From contig JAIUNK010000001.1 in NCBI GenBank assembly GCA_020161845.1, forward strand, positions 62,001 through 126,000: a stretch of 64,000 bases of DNA. The letters are read 5' to 3'. The translations under genes and the position numbers were made by a program. The notes beneath the pieces were generated by a model, which saw only the letters and a program-made list of their open reading frames with translations, had not been told where the DNA came from and did no database searches. Positions 32,896 to 43,346 of this stretch are shown here, piece by piece. Position 1 is the first letter of the stretch; each line of letters begins with the position of its first letter. Origin of the DNA: Actinomycetota bacterium (GTDB taxonomy: Bacteria > Actinomycetota > Actinomycetes > Actinomycetales > Dermatophilaceae).

Positions 32896-33765
32896 TCAGG
32901 CCACGTCCGCCGGGGGTGCCCAGGCGAGCCGCACGGTGTCCCCGGGGCGGCACTGGGCGAGGCGGTCGATGCTCGCCTCGGTGAGCACGGCGACGACCGG
33001 GTAGCCGCCGGTGGTGGGGTGGTCCGGGCCGAAGACCACCGGCTGCCCGGACGGCGGCACCTGCACGGCGCCGCGGACCAGCGGCTCGCTGGGCAACTCC
33101 CGCTCGCCGGTGCGCGCCAGTGCGGGCCCGGTGAGCCGGACGCCGACCCGGTTGCTCTCGGGCGAGACCTGCCACTCCCCGGCGAGCAGGGCGGGGTCGG
33201 AGAGCCAGTCGGTGCGTGGGCCCGGAAGCAGGTCGAGCACGGCGGGCGAGCCGGGCGCGGCGGGGGGCCAGCCACCGAGGGTCGGGCCTGAGGCGTCCCG
33301 GGCCGGGTCGAGGACGCCGACCGGCAGGACGTCGCCGGCGCGCAGCCGCGCGGGTCCAAGGCCCGACAGCAGGTCGGTGGACCGCGACCCGAGCACCGGC
33401 GGCACGTCGATCCCGCCGGCGACCGAGAGGTAGCTGCGCAGCCCACGGGACGGCAGTCCCAGCCGGAGCTCGTCGCCGGCGGCGAGCTCGATCGGCACGC
33501 CCCAGGACACCGCCGTCCCGTTCACGGACGCCGGGCACTCGGCGCCGGTGAGCGCCACCCGGTGGTCCCGGTCCATGCGCGCCGCCATCCCGCCCAGGGT
33601 GATCTCGATCGACGCGCACCCGATGTCGTTGCCGACGAGCCGCGCGCCCTCGGCGAACGCGCCCCGGTCGAACACGCCGGACGCGCTCACGCCGACCGCG
33701 GCCAGCCCCGGACGCCCGGCGTCCTCGACCAGTGCCAGCGGGCCGGGCCTGAGGATCTCGATCAT
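32896..33765 (-). CDS. pxpC: 5-oxoprolinase subunit PxpC
   Basis: This 289-residue biotin-dependent-carboxyltransferase-like subunit of the PxpABC complex hydrolyses 5-oxoproline to glutamate with ATP. Its start (MIEILRPGPLALVEDAGRPG) is the family signature. It also shows YLSVAGGIDVPPVLGSRSTD and FGPDHPTTGGYPVVAVL. The ATG at 33765 overlaps the pxpB stop. It is the last gene of the operon and is convergent with the HNH gene. Confidence 0.92.
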   Translation of the reverse strand: MIEILRPGPLALVEDAGRPGLAAVGVSASGVFDRGAFAEGARLVGNDIGCASIEITLGGMAARMDRDHRVALTGAECPASVNGTAVSWGVPIELAAGDELRLGLPSRGLRSYLSVAGGIDVPPVLGSRSTDLLSGLGPARLRAGDVLPVGVLDPARDASGPTLGGWPPAAPGSPAVLDLLPGPRTDWLSDPALLAGEWQVSPESNRVGVRLTGPALARTGERELPSEPLVRGAVQVPPSGQPVVFGPDHPTTGGYPVVAVLTEASIDRLAQCRPGDTVRLAWAPPADVA

Positions 33766-34361
33766 GCCTGGAACCTCACCCACCAGCCCGGGCGCAGCAG
33801 CGCCGGCGGTGTCCGCTCGAGGTCCCACAACGTCACCGACGTGCGGCCGATCAGCTGCCAGCCGCCCGGCGACGGGCGCGGGTAGATGCCCGAGTACGCG
33901 CCGGCGAGCCCGACCGAACCGGCCGGCACGACGGTCCGCGGGGTCGCCCTGCGGGGCACCACCAGCCGGGGATCACCGCCGTCGAGGTAGGCGAAGCCCG
34001 GCGCGAACCCGCCGAAGGCGACCCGCCACGGTGTGTCGGTGTGAGCCGCCACGACCTGGTCCTCGGACAGCCCGGCGAGCGCTGCCACCTCGGCCAGGTC
34101 CTCCCCGTCGTAGCGCACCGGCACGACCACCGTCCGCTCGGCCCGGGGCGCCGGCGCGGCGGGCAGCGGGCCGGCCAGGATGCGGGACACCTCCCGGCGC
34201 AGCCCGCCGAGCAGGTCCGGGGACGCGGCGCGCACCAGCACCGTCCGCGCCGCCGGGACGACCTCCGCAGGCAGGGACGCGAGCGCACCCGTGACGCCGG
34301 CCACCTGGTCCGGCTCGCACTCCACGAGCAGCGCACACTCGCCGAAGGGCAGCAGCCTCAC
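33762..34361 (-). CDS. pxpB: 5-oxoprolinase subunit PxpB
   Basis: This 199-residue subunit (KipI-like) has the family stretch LLPFGECALLVE at the N-terminus, then VPVRYDGEDLAEVA and FAPGFAYLDGGDPRL, and SVGLAGAYSGIYPRPSPGGWQLIGRT near the C-terminus. GTG at 34361 overlaps the pxpA stop. The longer frame upstream lies inside pxpA. Confidence 0.92.
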   Translation of the reverse strand: MRLLPFGECALLVECEPDQVAGVTGALASLPAEVVPAARTVLVRAASPDLLGGLRREVSRILAGPLPAAPAPRAERTVVVPVRYDGEDLAEVAALAGLSEDQVVAAHTDTPWRVAFGGFAPGFAYLDGGDPRLVVPRRATPRTVVPAGSVGLAGAYSGIYPRPSPGGWQLIGRTSVTLWDLERTPPALLRPGWWVRFQA

Positions 34362-35113
34362 GCGAACGCCCGCACGTCGACCCCGCCCTCCTCGAGCGCC
34401 GCGCGCACGGCTCGCGCCATGGCCACGGCGTTGGGGGAGTCCCCGTGGACGCACACCGACTCGGCGGCCACCGCCACCCGGCGTCCGTCCACCGCCTCCA
34501 CCGTGCCGGTGGTGGCGAGCTCGACCATGCGCGCGGCGACCAGCCCGGCGTCCCGCAGCACCGCGCCGGGCTCACCGCGGGGCACCAGCCCGCCGTCCCC
34601 GGTGTAGGCGCGGTCGGCGAAGGCCTCGGTGACGGTGCGCAGCCCGGCCGCGGCCGCCAGGCGGGTGGCCAGTGTGTCGGGCAGGCCGAGCAGCGCCAGC
34701 GAGGGGTCGAAGGACGCGATCGCCGACACCACGGCACCGGCCTGGCCGGCGTCGGTCGTGATCGCGTGGTAGAGCGCGCCGTGCGGCTTCACGTACGCCA
34801 GGCGCGTGCCCGCCACCTGGCAGGCCGCGGCGAGAGCACCGAGCTGGTACACCGTCTCCGCCCGCAGCTCCGCGGGCGCGACGTCGAGGGAGCGCCGCCC
34901 GAAGCCGTCGCGGTCGCGGTAGCCGATGTGGGCCCCGACGACCACTCCGCTCGCGGCGGCCTGTTCCACCGTCCGCGCCATCACCAGCGGGTCGCCGGCA
35001 TGGAAGCCGCACGCGATGTTGGCGCTCGTGACGACGTCGAGCAGGGCCGCGTCATCGCCCATCGTCCACGCGCCGTACGACTCCCCGAGGTCGGCGTTCA
35101 GGTCGATGCGCAT
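34358..35113 (-). CDS. pxpA: 5-oxoprolinase subunit PxpA (LamB/YcsF family)
   Basis: This 251-residue subunit starts MRIDLNADLGESYG, the LamB/YcsF hallmark, and continues with TSANIACGFHAGDP, HIGYRDRDGFGRR and YVKPHGALYH. It leads the pxpA-B-C operon on the minus strand. The very long frame extending to 36505 is an antisense artefact; this ATG is the only one that starts the family domain. Confidence 0.93.
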   Translation of the reverse strand: MRIDLNADLGESYGAWTMGDDAALLDVVTSANIACGFHAGDPLVMARTVEQAAASGVVVGAHIGYRDRDGFGRRSLDVAPAELRAETVYQLGALAAACQVAGTRLAYVKPHGALYHAITTDAGQAGAVVSAIASFDPSLALLGLPDTLATRLAAAAGLRTVTEAFADRAYTGDGGLVPRGEPGAVLRDAGLVAARMVELATTGTVEAVDGRRVAVAAESVCVHGDSPNAVAMARAVRAALEEGGVDVRAFA

Positions 35114-35240
35114 GGCATCAGCGTCCCGCCTCGCCCGCGGCGTTGTCGAGCGGCCAGCGTCGCGGACGGAAGCCGTCTTGATGAGATCGTGACCGGATTG
35201 CTCTTGACCCAGGTTCGTTGCGTGTCGCAACATATAGTCA

Positions 35241-35266
35241 TCGAAACGCTTCGACGAAGCGCTTCG
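35241..35266 (+). promoter_or_regulatory. Overlapping LacI-type operators
   Basis: Two CG-centred palindromes abut: TCGAAACGCTTCGA (35241-35254, one mismatched pair) and CGAAGCGCTTCG (35255-35266, perfect). They lie 25 bases before the LacI-family gene, whose start has an AGGAGG site. The form is typical of LacI-family autoregulation and control of the downstream sugar operon. Confidence 0.75.
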
Positions 35267-35290
35267 ACGAAGCTCTCGAGGAGGTGAGCA

Positions 35291-36319
35291 GTGGCAACGA
35301 TCGCCGACGTGGCGCGCGAGGCAGGGGTCTCGGTATCCACCGTGTCCTACGCCCTCTCCGGCGCCCGCCCGATCCGTCCGGAGACCCGCGAGCGCATCCA
35401 GGAGTCGATGAGGCGGCTCGGGTTCCAGCCCAACGCGATGGCCCGGTCGCTGGCCTCGCGGCGCAGCAAGGTGATCGCGCTGATCTACCCCCAGTTCGGC
35501 GACGGCGTGGGCGGGACGGTGGGCGAGTTCGTCCGCGCCGCGGCGGAACGCTCCCGCGAGCAGGGCTACCAGCTCGTGCTGTGGCCCTTCGAGGTCGGCC
35601 AGGCCAAGGAGGTCCGCAACCTCGCGCGGCAGGGCATGGCCGACGGCGTCCTCGTGATGGAGGTCGTGCTCGACGACCAGCGCATCGACGTCCTCGAGGC
35701 CGCGCAGGTGCCCTACGTGATGATCGGCCGCACGCGCGACGTCCAGCACCGTCCCAGCGTCGACATCGACTTCGACGCCACCGTCGAGCGGGCCATCGAG
35801 CACCTCGTCGGCCTCGGCCACCGGCACATCGCCTTCATCAACCACTCCCAGGAGCGCATCGACGCCGGCTACGGCCCGGCCGTCCGCGCCGCCGTCGCGT
35901 TCGACCGGGCGATGGCCGGGCACGGGCTGGAGCCGCTCGCCCGGGCGTGCGCCGAGTCGCCGGTCGTCGGACGCGAGGTGACCGCCGACCTGCTGGCCTC
36001 CGAGCCCCGGCTGACCGCGATCGTCACGATGAACGAGCTCGCCACCTTCGGCGTCTACGCCGAGCTCCAGCACCGCGGCCTGGCCATCCCGCACGACGTC
36101 TCGGTGCTGGGCATCGTCACCTCGCCGGGCGTCGGCGTCCTGACCTACCCGCCGCTGTCCACCATGCACGCTCCCGGCGCCGAACTCGGCCGCCTCGCCG
36201 TCGACCGGCTGCTCGACCAGCTCTCCGACGGCCGCCACCCCCTCCCCAATCAACTCATTCCCTGCGTGCTCGAGCCGGGGATGAGCCTTGGTCCAGCCAG
36301 GACCGAACCGGACGCCTGA
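35291..36319 (+). CDS. LacI-family transcriptional regulator of the sugar operon
   Basis: This 342-residue repressor has the N-terminal helix-turn-helix TIADVAREAGVSVSTVSYALSG and hinge helix (FQPNAMARSLASRRSK), followed by a periplasmic-binding-protein-like effector domain. It probably binds the palindromes just upstream and responds to a sugar imported by the next genes. The spacing of 49 bases to the binding-protein gene and lack of an obvious terminator suggest cotranscription. Confidence 0.92.
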   Translation: MATIADVAREAGVSVSTVSYALSGARPIRPETRERIQESMRRLGFQPNAMARSLASRRSKVIALIYPQFGDGVGGTVGEFVRAAAERSREQGYQLVLWPFEVGQAKEVRNLARQGMADGVLVMEVVLDDQRIDVLEAAQVPYVMIGRTRDVQHRPSVDIDFDATVERAIEHLVGLGHRHIAFINHSQERIDAGYGPAVRAAVAFDRAMAGHGLEPLARACAESPVVGREVTADLLASEPRLTAIVTMNELATFGVYAELQHRGLAIPHDVSVLGIVTSPGVGVLTYPPLSTMHAPGAELGRLAVDRLLDQLSDGRHPLPNQLIPCVLEPGMSLGPARTEPDA

Positions 36320-36368
36320 CCAGGTCTCCGTCCCCGCCGGATCCCCGGCTCCACCGAAAGGACACGCA

Positions 36369-37691
36369 ATGAAGCGAAACATGGGCGTGACGCTCGTCGC
36401 AGCCGCGGCGACGCTAACCCTCGCCCTGACTGCCTGCTCCAGCGCAGGTTCGGCTCCCTCGGCCGGCGGCTCGAGCGCCGCGAGCGAGCCGAAGACGCTG
36501 ACCATCTGGGACTACGAGAGTGACGAGTCGGCGATGGGCCAGGCCTGGGCGAAGGCCGTCGAGATCTTCAAGGCCAAGCACCCCGACGTCACCGTCAAGG
36601 AGGAGGCGCAGACCTTCGAGCAGATCCAGAAGAACGCCAAGATCGTGCTCACCGGCGACTCCGTGCCCGACGTCATGGAGTACAACAAGGGCAACGCCAC
36701 CGCCGGCCAGCTGGCCGCGCAGGGCCTGATCACCCCGCTCACCGACGCCGCCAAGCAGTACGGCTGGGAGAGCAAGCTCGCCGGCTCGCTGGCCACCACG
36801 GCGAAGTACAACGACAAGGGCCTGATGGGCTCGGGCGAGTGGTACGGCGTCCCGAACTACGGCGAGTTCGTCGGGGTCTACTACAACAAGGACCTGTTCG
36901 CGAAGTACGACCTGCAGGTGCCGACCACCATGGACGAGTTCGTGAAGGTCATGGACACCTTCAAGGCCAAGGGCGTCACCCCGCTGGCGACCGCCGGCGC
37001 GGAGTACCCGCTCGGCCAGCTCTGGTACGAGCTCGTGCTGGCGAACGCCGACCGGTCCTTCGTGAACGACTACCAGCTGTTCGCCAACGACGTGGACTTC
37101 CAGGGCGCCCAGATGACCGCGGGTACCACCGCGCTGAAGGACTGGATCTCCAAGGGCTACATCGACAAGAACGTGGCCGCGCTGAAGGCCGAGGACATGG
37201 GCGTGTCCTTCATCAAGGGCAAGTACCCGATGATGGTCTCCGGCTCCTGGTGGTTCGGCCGCCTGGCCACCGAGATGAAGGCCGACTGGGGCATGTTCAC
37301 CTTCCCGGGCAACGCCCTGCACCCGGGCTCGTCCGGCAACATCTGGGTGATCCCGACCAAGGCGAAGTCGCCCGAGCTGGCCAAGGAGTTCATCGACATC
37401 ACGCTGAGCCCCGAGGTGCAGAACGTGCTGGCAGAGAAGGGTGGCCTCCCGGTCGCCGGTGACACCTCCGTGATCACCGACGCGAAGGTCAAGGAGCTCA
37501 CCACGAACTTCGACTCGATCCTCAAGCAGGACGGGCTGGCGTTCTACCCCGACTGGCCGGTGCCGGGCTACTACGACGTGATCGTGGCGCAGCTCCAGGC
37601 CCTCGCCAACGGCAACAAGGACGTCCCGGCGACCCTCGAGGGCCTCGGCAAGGCCTACGCCCAGGGCAAGGACGACCTGCTCAACGGCTGA
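36369..37691 (+). CDS. ABC sugar-binding lipoprotein
   Basis: This 440-residue extracytoplasmic solute-binding protein of the family 1 (maltose-type) group has a lipobox in LTLALTACSS. The mature domain contains LTIWDYESDES, PDVMEYNKGN, YGVPNYGEFVGVYYNKDLF and MMVSGSWWFG, typical of oligosaccharide binders. The ATG at 36369 follows GAAAGGA. It delivers substrate to the two permeases downstream. No ATPase gene is in the operon, so a shared MsiK-type ATPase is expected. Confidence 0.9.
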   Translation: MKRNMGVTLVAAAATLTLALTACSSAGSAPSAGGSSAASEPKTLTIWDYESDESAMGQAWAKAVEIFKAKHPDVTVKEEAQTFEQIQKNAKIVLTGDSVPDVMEYNKGNATAGQLAAQGLITPLTDAAKQYGWESKLAGSLATTAKYNDKGLMGSGEWYGVPNYGEFVGVYYNKDLFAKYDLQVPTTMDEFVKVMDTFKAKGVTPLATAGAEYPLGQLWYELVLANADRSFVNDYQLFANDVDFQGAQMTAGTTALKDWISKGYIDKNVAALKAEDMGVSFIKGKYPMMVSGSWWFGRLATEMKADWGMFTFPGNALHPGSSGNIWVIPTKAKSPELAKEFIDITLSPEVQNVLAEKGGLPVAGDTSVITDAKVKELTTNFDSILKQDGLAFYPDWPVPGYYDVIVAQLQALANGNKDVPATLEGLGKAYAQGKDDLLNG

Positions 37692-37754
37692 ACACGGCGT
37701 GCGGGGTGGGCCAGGCGCCCACCCCGCCCCGGTTCGCACGACAGCGAGGAAGAG

Positions 37755-38684
37755 ATGGCTACCACCGACACGACAACGAGGCGCAGGGCCACCTGGGTCC
37801 CCTACCTGCCGTACCTGATCCCCGGCGCGCTCGCCTTCCTGCTGGTCATCGGCTACCCGCTGGTGATGAACGTCTACTACAGCCTGTTCAAGTGGAAGGG
37901 CGGCCTGGCGCCGATGCGCTGGTACGGTCTGGGCAACTACGCCGACCTGCTGGCCGACGAGGCCTTCTGGACGTCGTTCCGCAACTCGATCTCGATGGTC
38001 GTGGCGATGGTCGTCGTGCCGACCGTGATCGGGCTCGTCCTGGCCGCGGTGCTCTTCGACTACCTCGGACGGCGGTTCGGTGCCCGCGTCGCCTCGGTGC
38101 TGCGGGCCACCTACTACCTGCCGCAGATCCTGCCGGTCGCGGTGGCGGGCGTGGTGTGGAACTGGATCCTGAACGCCCAGGACGGCGCGGTCAACGTCAT
38201 CCTCACCAACCTCGGCGTGACCGATCCGCCCGACTGGCTCGGCAACCCGCAGCTCGCGATGCCGAGCGTCATGCTGGTGCTGATCTGGGTGCAGATCGGC
38301 TACCCCGTGGTGATCTTCATGGCCGCCCTCCAGCGGGTCGACCCCGAGCTGTACGAGGCCGCGGAGCTCGACGGCGCCAACTGGTGGGCCCGGCTGCGCG
38401 CGATCACCCTGCCGCAGATCAAGCCGGAAACCTTCGTGGTCACGCTGACCTGCACGGTCGCGGCACTGAAGGTGTTCGCCCCGGTCTACGTGCTCACCCG
38501 CGGCGGCCCCGAGGGGACGACGCTGGTGCCCAGCTACTACTCGTTCCTCAACTTCTTCGACAAGTCGAAGGTGGGCTACGGGGCAGCCGTGGCCACCGTC
38601 CTCACCATCGTGATCATCATCGTCGCCACCGTCATCCTGCAGTTCCAGGCGCGGGCCGAGCGGCGCGAGAGGGAGGGACGCTGA
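37755..38684 (+). CDS. ABC sugar permease (first membrane subunit)
   Basis: This 309-residue MalF-type permease has about six membrane helices and the cytoplasmic EAA loop YEAAELDGANWWARLRAITLPQ near residues 200-221. An AGGAAGAG site precedes the ATG. The stop overlaps the second permease start. Confidence 0.92.
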   Translation: MATTDTTTRRRATWVPYLPYLIPGALAFLLVIGYPLVMNVYYSLFKWKGGLAPMRWYGLGNYADLLADEAFWTSFRNSISMVVAMVVVPTVIGLVLAAVLFDYLGRRFGARVASVLRATYYLPQILPVAVAGVVWNWILNAQDGAVNVILTNLGVTDPPDWLGNPQLAMPSVMLVLIWVQIGYPVVIFMAALQRVDPELYEAAELDGANWWARLRAITLPQIKPETFVVTLTCTVAALKVFAPVYVLTRGGPEGTTLVPSYYSFLNFFDKSKVGYGAAVATVLTIVIIIVATVILQFQARAERREREGR

Positions 38685-39583
38685 TGTCCACCACCACCGC
38701 AACCACGCCGGTCGTCGTGAAGGGCACGGCCGTGCCGGGCAACAAGGTGGACGCGCGCCTGCACCGGGGGGTGGGACGCTGGTTCGTCCTGGCCGCCGCC
38801 GGGCTGTTCGCGCTGGCCATGCTCGCCCCGTTCGTGATCATGGCGATGAACGCCTTCAAGTCCTCGGCCGACTACTCCCAGAACGGGCCGCTCAGCCTGC
38901 CGACGGCCTTCTACACCGACGGCCTGGTCAACTTCTGGAACCGCACGCAGTTCCCGCTGAAGCTGCTCAACTCGATCATGATCTCGGGGCTGGTGGCCGT
39001 GTTCGGCACCTTCCTCTCCCTGATCACCGCCTACGCGATCGGCATCGGGCGGGTGAAGGGCAGGGTGTGGATCATCGCGGTGTTCCTGATCGCCAACATG
39101 CTGCCGCAGGAGGCGATCATCTACCCGCTGTTCACCATGGCCAACGCGGTCGGGCTGTCGAACTCGCAGTGGTCGGTGATCATCATCTTCACCGTGATCC
39201 AGTCCGCCTTCGGCATCTACCTGCTGTCCTCGGTGCTGAGCACCTTCCCGGTGGAGCTCCTCGAGGCCGCGGCACTCGACGGGGCGGGACGGTTCCGCAT
39301 CCTGTGGTCGGTGGTCTACCCGATCCTGCGGCCCACGCTCGGCGTGCTGATGGTGTTCTTCTTCATCTGGACGTGGAACGAGTTCTTCATCCCGCTGGTG
39401 ATGCTCACCTCGAACGCCACCCAGACCGTCCCGATCGCGCTCGCCTCGCTGCAGGGCGACCGGATGATGGACGCCCCCACGACCAACGCCGGGGCCCTGG
39501 TCTCGCTGCTGCCGGCGCTGCTCTTCTTCCTCATCTTCCAGCGGACCCTCACCCGCGGCGTCACCGCCGGCGCGGTGAAGTGA
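38684..39583 (+). CDS. ABC sugar permease (second membrane subunit)
   Basis: This 299-residue MalG-type permease has about six membrane helices and the EAA loop LLEAAALDGAGRFRILWSVVYP near residues 195-216. TGATG overlap with the first permease shows coupling. The partner ATPase is missing from the locus. Confidence 0.92.
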   Translation: MSTTTATTPVVVKGTAVPGNKVDARLHRGVGRWFVLAAAGLFALAMLAPFVIMAMNAFKSSADYSQNGPLSLPTAFYTDGLVNFWNRTQFPLKLLNSIMISGLVAVFGTFLSLITAYAIGIGRVKGRVWIIAVFLIANMLPQEAIIYPLFTMANAVGLSNSQWSVIIIFTVIQSAFGIYLLSSVLSTFPVELLEAAALDGAGRFRILWSVVYPILRPTLGVLMVFFFIWTWNEFFIPLVMLTSNATQTVPIALASLQGDRMMDAPTTNAGALVSLLPALLFFLIFQRTLTRGVTAGAVK

Positions 39584-39611
39584 CCGGCCACCACCGAATC
39601 GAAAGACGCCC

Positions 39612-41888
39612 ATGAAGTTCACCGACGGGTACTGGGCCATCCGGCCCGAGTACACCCCCCTGTACGCGGTCGAGGTCGACGACGTCCGCATCGACCCGGC
39701 CGCCGGCACCATGACCGTGTACGCGCCGACGTCCCGGATCCGGGGCCGCGGTGACGTGCTCAACCGCCCGATGCTCACCATCACCTACGCGTCGCCCGCG
39801 CCCGGGGTGATCAGCACCCGCATCGTCCACCACGACGGACGGCGGCCCGTCGGCCCGTCCTTCGCCCTGCACCGCCGCGAGGGCTTCGTGCCGGAGGTGG
39901 AGCTGGGCGAGGACGTCGCCGTGCTGCGCTCCGGCGAGCTGGAGGTCCGGGTGCCGCGGCGCGGCTCGTGGCGGGCGGACTTCGTCTCCGGGGGACGGGT
40001 GCTGACCTCCTCGCTGGCCAAGTCGGTCGGCGCCATGCAGCACAGCGACGGCCGCGAGTTCGTGCACGAGCAGCTCTCGCTCGAGCCGGGGGAGCAGGTG
40101 TACGGCCTCGGCGAGCGGTTCGGCGCCTTCACCAAGAACGGCCAGGTCGTCGACATCTGGAACGAGGACGGGGGCACCTCCAGCGAGCAGGCGTACAAGA
40201 GCGTCCCGTTCTACCTGACCAGCCGTGGCTACGGCGTCTTCACCGACCATCCCGAGCGCGTCTCCTACGAGGTGGGCTCGGAGGTGAACACCCGCGTCCA
40301 GTTCTCGGTGGAGGGGCAGTCGCTGTCCTACCACGTGATCGCCGGGCCCACCCCCAAGGATGTACTGCGCCGCTACACCGCGCTCACCGGACGCCCGGCG
40401 CGCCTGCCGGCCTGGTCGTTCGGGCTGTGGCTGACCACGTCGTTCACCACCAGCTACGACGAGGCGACCGTCTCGAGCTTCATCGACGGCATGGCCGAGC
40501 GCGAACTGCCGCTGTCGGTGTTCCACTTCGACTGCTTCTGGATGCGCGAGTACCAGTGGTGCGACTTCGAGTGGGACCCGCGCACCTTCCCCGACCCGGT
40601 CGGCATGCTCGCCCGGCTGAAGGAGAAGGGGGTGCGCATCTGCGTGTGGATCAACCCCTACATCGCACAGCGCTCCGCGCTGTTCGCCGAGGGCGCGGAG
40701 AAGGGCTACCTGCTGCATACCACGTCCGGCGACGTGTGGCAGTGGGACAAGTGGCAGGCCGGCATGGGGCTGGTGGACTTCACCAACCCGGAGGCCCGCG
40801 CCTGGTTCCAGGGCAAGCTGAAGGTGCTGCTCGACCAGGGCGTGGACGCGTTCAAGACCGACTTCGGCGAGCGCATCCCCGCCACGGACGTCGCCTGGCA
40901 CGACGGCTCCGACCCGCAGCGGATGCACAACTACTACGCGCACCTCTACAACAGCTGCGTCCACGAGCTGCTCGTGGCCGAGCGCGGCGAGGGCGAGGCC
41001 GTCCTCTTCGCGCGCTCCGCCACGGCCGGCGGCCAGCAGTTCCCCGTCCACTGGGGCGGCGACTGCGACTCCACCTACGCCTCGATGGCCGAGTCGCTGC
41101 GGGGCGGGCTGTCGCTGGCCCTGTCCGGGTTCGGCTACTGGAGCCACGACATCGGCGGGTTCGAGGGCACCCCGGACACGGGCGTGTTCAAGCGGTGGCT
41201 GCCCTTCGGGCTGCTCTCCTCGCACTCCCGGCTGCACGGGTCCGGGTCGTACCGGGTGCCGTGGGCCTTCGACGAGGAGGCCGTGGAGGTCACCCGCCGG
41301 TTCACCCGGCTGAAGCTCTCGCTGATGCCCTACCTGGGCGGGATCGCCGCGCAGGCCAGCGACGAGGGCATCGCGATGATGCGCCCGATGGTGCTGGAGT
41401 TCCCGCAGGACCGTGGCACCCACACCGTCGACACCCAGTTCATGCTCGGCGACGCGCTCTGCGTCTCCCCGGTGTTCCGGGCCGACGGGGTGGGGGAGAC
41501 CTACCTGCCGGCCGGCCGGTGGACGCACCTGCTCGACGGCTCGGTGGCCGAGGGGCCGGCCTGGACGTCGCGCACCTACGGCTTCGACTCCCTCGGGGTG
41601 TACGTGCGGCCCGGCACGGTGCTGCCGGTCGGCGCGGTGCAGGACAGCCCCGAGTACGCATGGGCCGAGGACGTGACGCTGCGGCTCTACGAGCTCCCGG
41701 ACGGCTACGACCGCACGCTGGTCGTGCCCGGGGGAACCGGGAGCGCGGCCACCTTCCGGGTGCGGCGCAGCGGCGCGGAGGTCGTCGTGAGCAGTGACGA
41801 CGCCCCCGCCGGCTGGTCGGTCGCGGTCGCGGGCGGCGCGCCGTCGGCCACCGCGCACGGGCCGGGCACCGTGCGGGTGGAGGCCTGA
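39612..41888 (+). CDS. yicI: GH31 alpha-xylosidase (YicI type)
   Basis: This 758-residue enzyme releases alpha-linked xylose from xyloglucan fragments such as isoprimeverose. The catalytic nucleophile Asp is about residue 417 in [10 protein letters not shown] and the acid/base Asp about 484 in HWGGDCDS. The adjoining segments ([59 protein letters not shown]) match the YicI branch rather than alpha-glucosidases. No signal peptide, so it acts on imported sugar. The following GH1 gene is one base downstream. Confidence 0.9.
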   Translation: MKFTDGYWAIRPEYTPLYAVEVDDVRIDPAAGTMTVYAPTSRIRGRGDVLNRPMLTITYASPAPGVISTRIVHHDGRRPVGPSFALHRREGFVPEVELGEDVAVLRSGELEVRVPRRGSWRADFVSGGRVLTSSLAKSVGAMQHSDGREFVHEQLSLEPGEQVYGLGERFGAFTKNGQVVDIWNEDGGTSSEQAYKSVPFYLTSRGYGVFTDHPERVSYEVGSEVNTRVQFSVEGQSLSYHVIAGPTPKDVLRRYTALTGRPARLPAWSFGLWLTTSFTTSYDEATVSSFIDGMAERELPLSVFHFDCFWMREYQWCDFEWDPRTFPDPVGMLARLKEKGVRICVWINPYIAQRSALFAEGAEKGYLLHTTSGDVWQWDKWQAGMGLVDFTNPEARAWFQGKLKVLLDQGVDAFKTDFGERIPATDVAWHDGSDPQRMHNYYAHLYNSCVHELLVAERGEGEAVLFARSATAGGQQFPVHWGGDCDSTYASMAESLRGGLSLALSGFGYWSHDIGGFEGTPDTGVFKRWLPFGLLSSHSRLHGSGSYRVPWAFDEEAVEVTRRFTRLKLSLMPYLGGIAAQASDEGIAMMRPMVLEFPQDRGTHTVDTQFMLGDALCVSPVFRADGVGETYLPAGRWTHLLDGSVAEGPAWTSRTYGFDSLGVYVRPGTVLPVGAVQDSPEYAWAEDVTLRLYELPDGYDRTLVVPGGTGSAATFRVRRSGAEVVVSSDDAPAGWSVAVAGGAPSATAHGPGTVRVEA

Positions 41889-41889
41889 G

Positions 41890-43317
41890 GTGGACGCGGT
41901 GACCTTCGGCCCGGGGTTCCGGTTCGGCTCGGCGACCGCTGCCTACCAGATCGAGGGGGCGGCGTCCGAGGACGGCCGCGGACCCTCGATCTGGGACACC
42001 TACAGCCACACCCCCGGCGCCACGGAGTACGGCGACACCGGGGACGTGGCCTGCGACCACTACCACCGCTGGCGCGAGGACCTCGGGCACATCACCGCCC
42101 TCGGGCTGGACTGCTACCGGCTGTCGATCTCCTGGCCGCGGGTGCAGCCGGGGGGCACCGGGGCGCTGAACGAGGCCGGCGTCGCGTTCTACCGCGACCT
42201 GCTGGACGCCCTCCGGGCGGCCGGCGTCGAGCCGTGGGTGACGCTCTACCACTGGGACCTCCCCCAGGAACTGGAGGACGCCGGCGGCTGGGCGAACCGC
42301 GACACCGCGCTGGCCTTCGCCGAGTACGCGCGGCTGATGGCCACCGAGCTCGGCGAGCGCGTGCACACCTGGACGACCCTGAACGAGCCGTGGTGCTCCG
42401 CCTACCTCGGGTACGCCTCCGGCGTCCATGCGCCCGGGCGCACCGAGCCGGTGGCAGCGCTGCGGGCCGTCCACCACCTCAACCTCGCGCACGGCCTGGC
42501 CGCCGCGGCCATCCGCGACGTGCTCGGCGCGCAGTCACGGGTGTCGGTCACCCTCAACCTGCACGCGCTGCGCGCGGCCGACCCGGGCAGCGCGGCCGAC
42601 CTCGACGCGGTCCGCCAGATCGACGCGGTGGGCAACCGGGCGTTCACCGGGCCGATGCTGGAGGGCGCCTACCCCGACGACCTGCTGGCCGACACCGCCG
42701 GGCTCACCGACTGGGACTTCGTCCTGCCGGGCGACCTGGCGGCGATCCGGCAGCCGCTCGCGGCCCTGGGCGTCAACTACTACGCCACGACGATGGTCCG
42801 CCACGCCCCGGACGGCGACACGACCTCCGACAACTCCGGGCACAGGGAGTCCGCGTCCTCGCCCTGGGTCGGGGCCGACCGGGTCGCCTTCGTCACCGAG
42901 CCCGGGCCCCACACCGAGATGGGCTGGAACATCGCCCCCGAGGGGCTGACCACGCTGCTGCTCGACCTCCACCGGCGCTACCCCGGGCTGCCGCTGGTGA
43001 TCACGGAGAACGGCGCGGCCTTCGACGACCACGTGGACGCGGACGGCCGCGTCCGCGACGTCCAGCGGGTGTCCTACGTGCACGACCACCTCGCCGCCGT
43101 GGCCGCGGCGATGGACGCCGGGGCCGACGTGCGCGGCTACTTCCTGTGGTCCCTGCTGGACAACTTCGAATGGGCGTGGGGCTACTCGCGGCGCTTCGGC
43201 ATCATCCGGGTGGACTTCGACACCCTGGAACGCGCCTGGAAGGACTCGGCGCACTGGTACGCCCGGCTGCTCGCCGAGCGGACACTGCCCCCGGTGTCGG
43301 CGGCCGGTCCCGCCTGA
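41890..43317 (+). CDS. GH1 beta-glucosidase
   Basis: This 475-residue TIM-barrel glycosidase has the acid/base Glu about residue 166 ([11 protein letters not shown]) and the nucleophile Glu about 373 ([10 protein letters not shown]). The N-terminal signature [15 protein letters not shown] and the C-terminal [21 protein letters not shown] are standard. It lacks a signal peptide. With the alpha-xylosidase it could split imported isoprimeverose-type disaccharides to glucose and xylose. GTG 41890 is one base after the previous stop; GTG 41899 is also possible. Confidence 0.92.
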   Translation: MDAVTFGPGFRFGSATAAYQIEGAASEDGRGPSIWDTYSHTPGATEYGDTGDVACDHYHRWREDLGHITALGLDCYRLSISWPRVQPGGTGALNEAGVAFYRDLLDALRAAGVEPWVTLYHWDLPQELEDAGGWANRDTALAFAEYARLMATELGERVHTWTTLNEPWCSAYLGYASGVHAPGRTEPVAALRAVHHLNLAHGLAAAAIRDVLGAQSRVSVTLNLHALRAADPGSAADLDAVRQIDAVGNRAFTGPMLEGAYPDDLLADTAGLTDWDFVLPGDLAAIRQPLAALGVNYYATTMVRHAPDGDTTSDNSGHRESASSPWVGADRVAFVTEPGPHTEMGWNIAPEGLTTLLLDLHRRYPGLPLVITENGAAFDDHVDADGRVRDVQRVSYVHDHLAAVAAAMDAGADVRGYFLWSLLDNFEWAWGYSRRFGIIRVDFDTLERAWKDSAHWYARLLAERTLPPVSAAGPA

Positions 43318-43346
43318 GCGGCCTCTGCGGCGGCACAATCGGGGGC

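Noticed and set aside
34358-36505. A 715-codon minus-strand frame extending pxpA upstream
   Set aside because: The family domain starts at the ATG ending at 35113; the rest lies antisense to the LacI gene.
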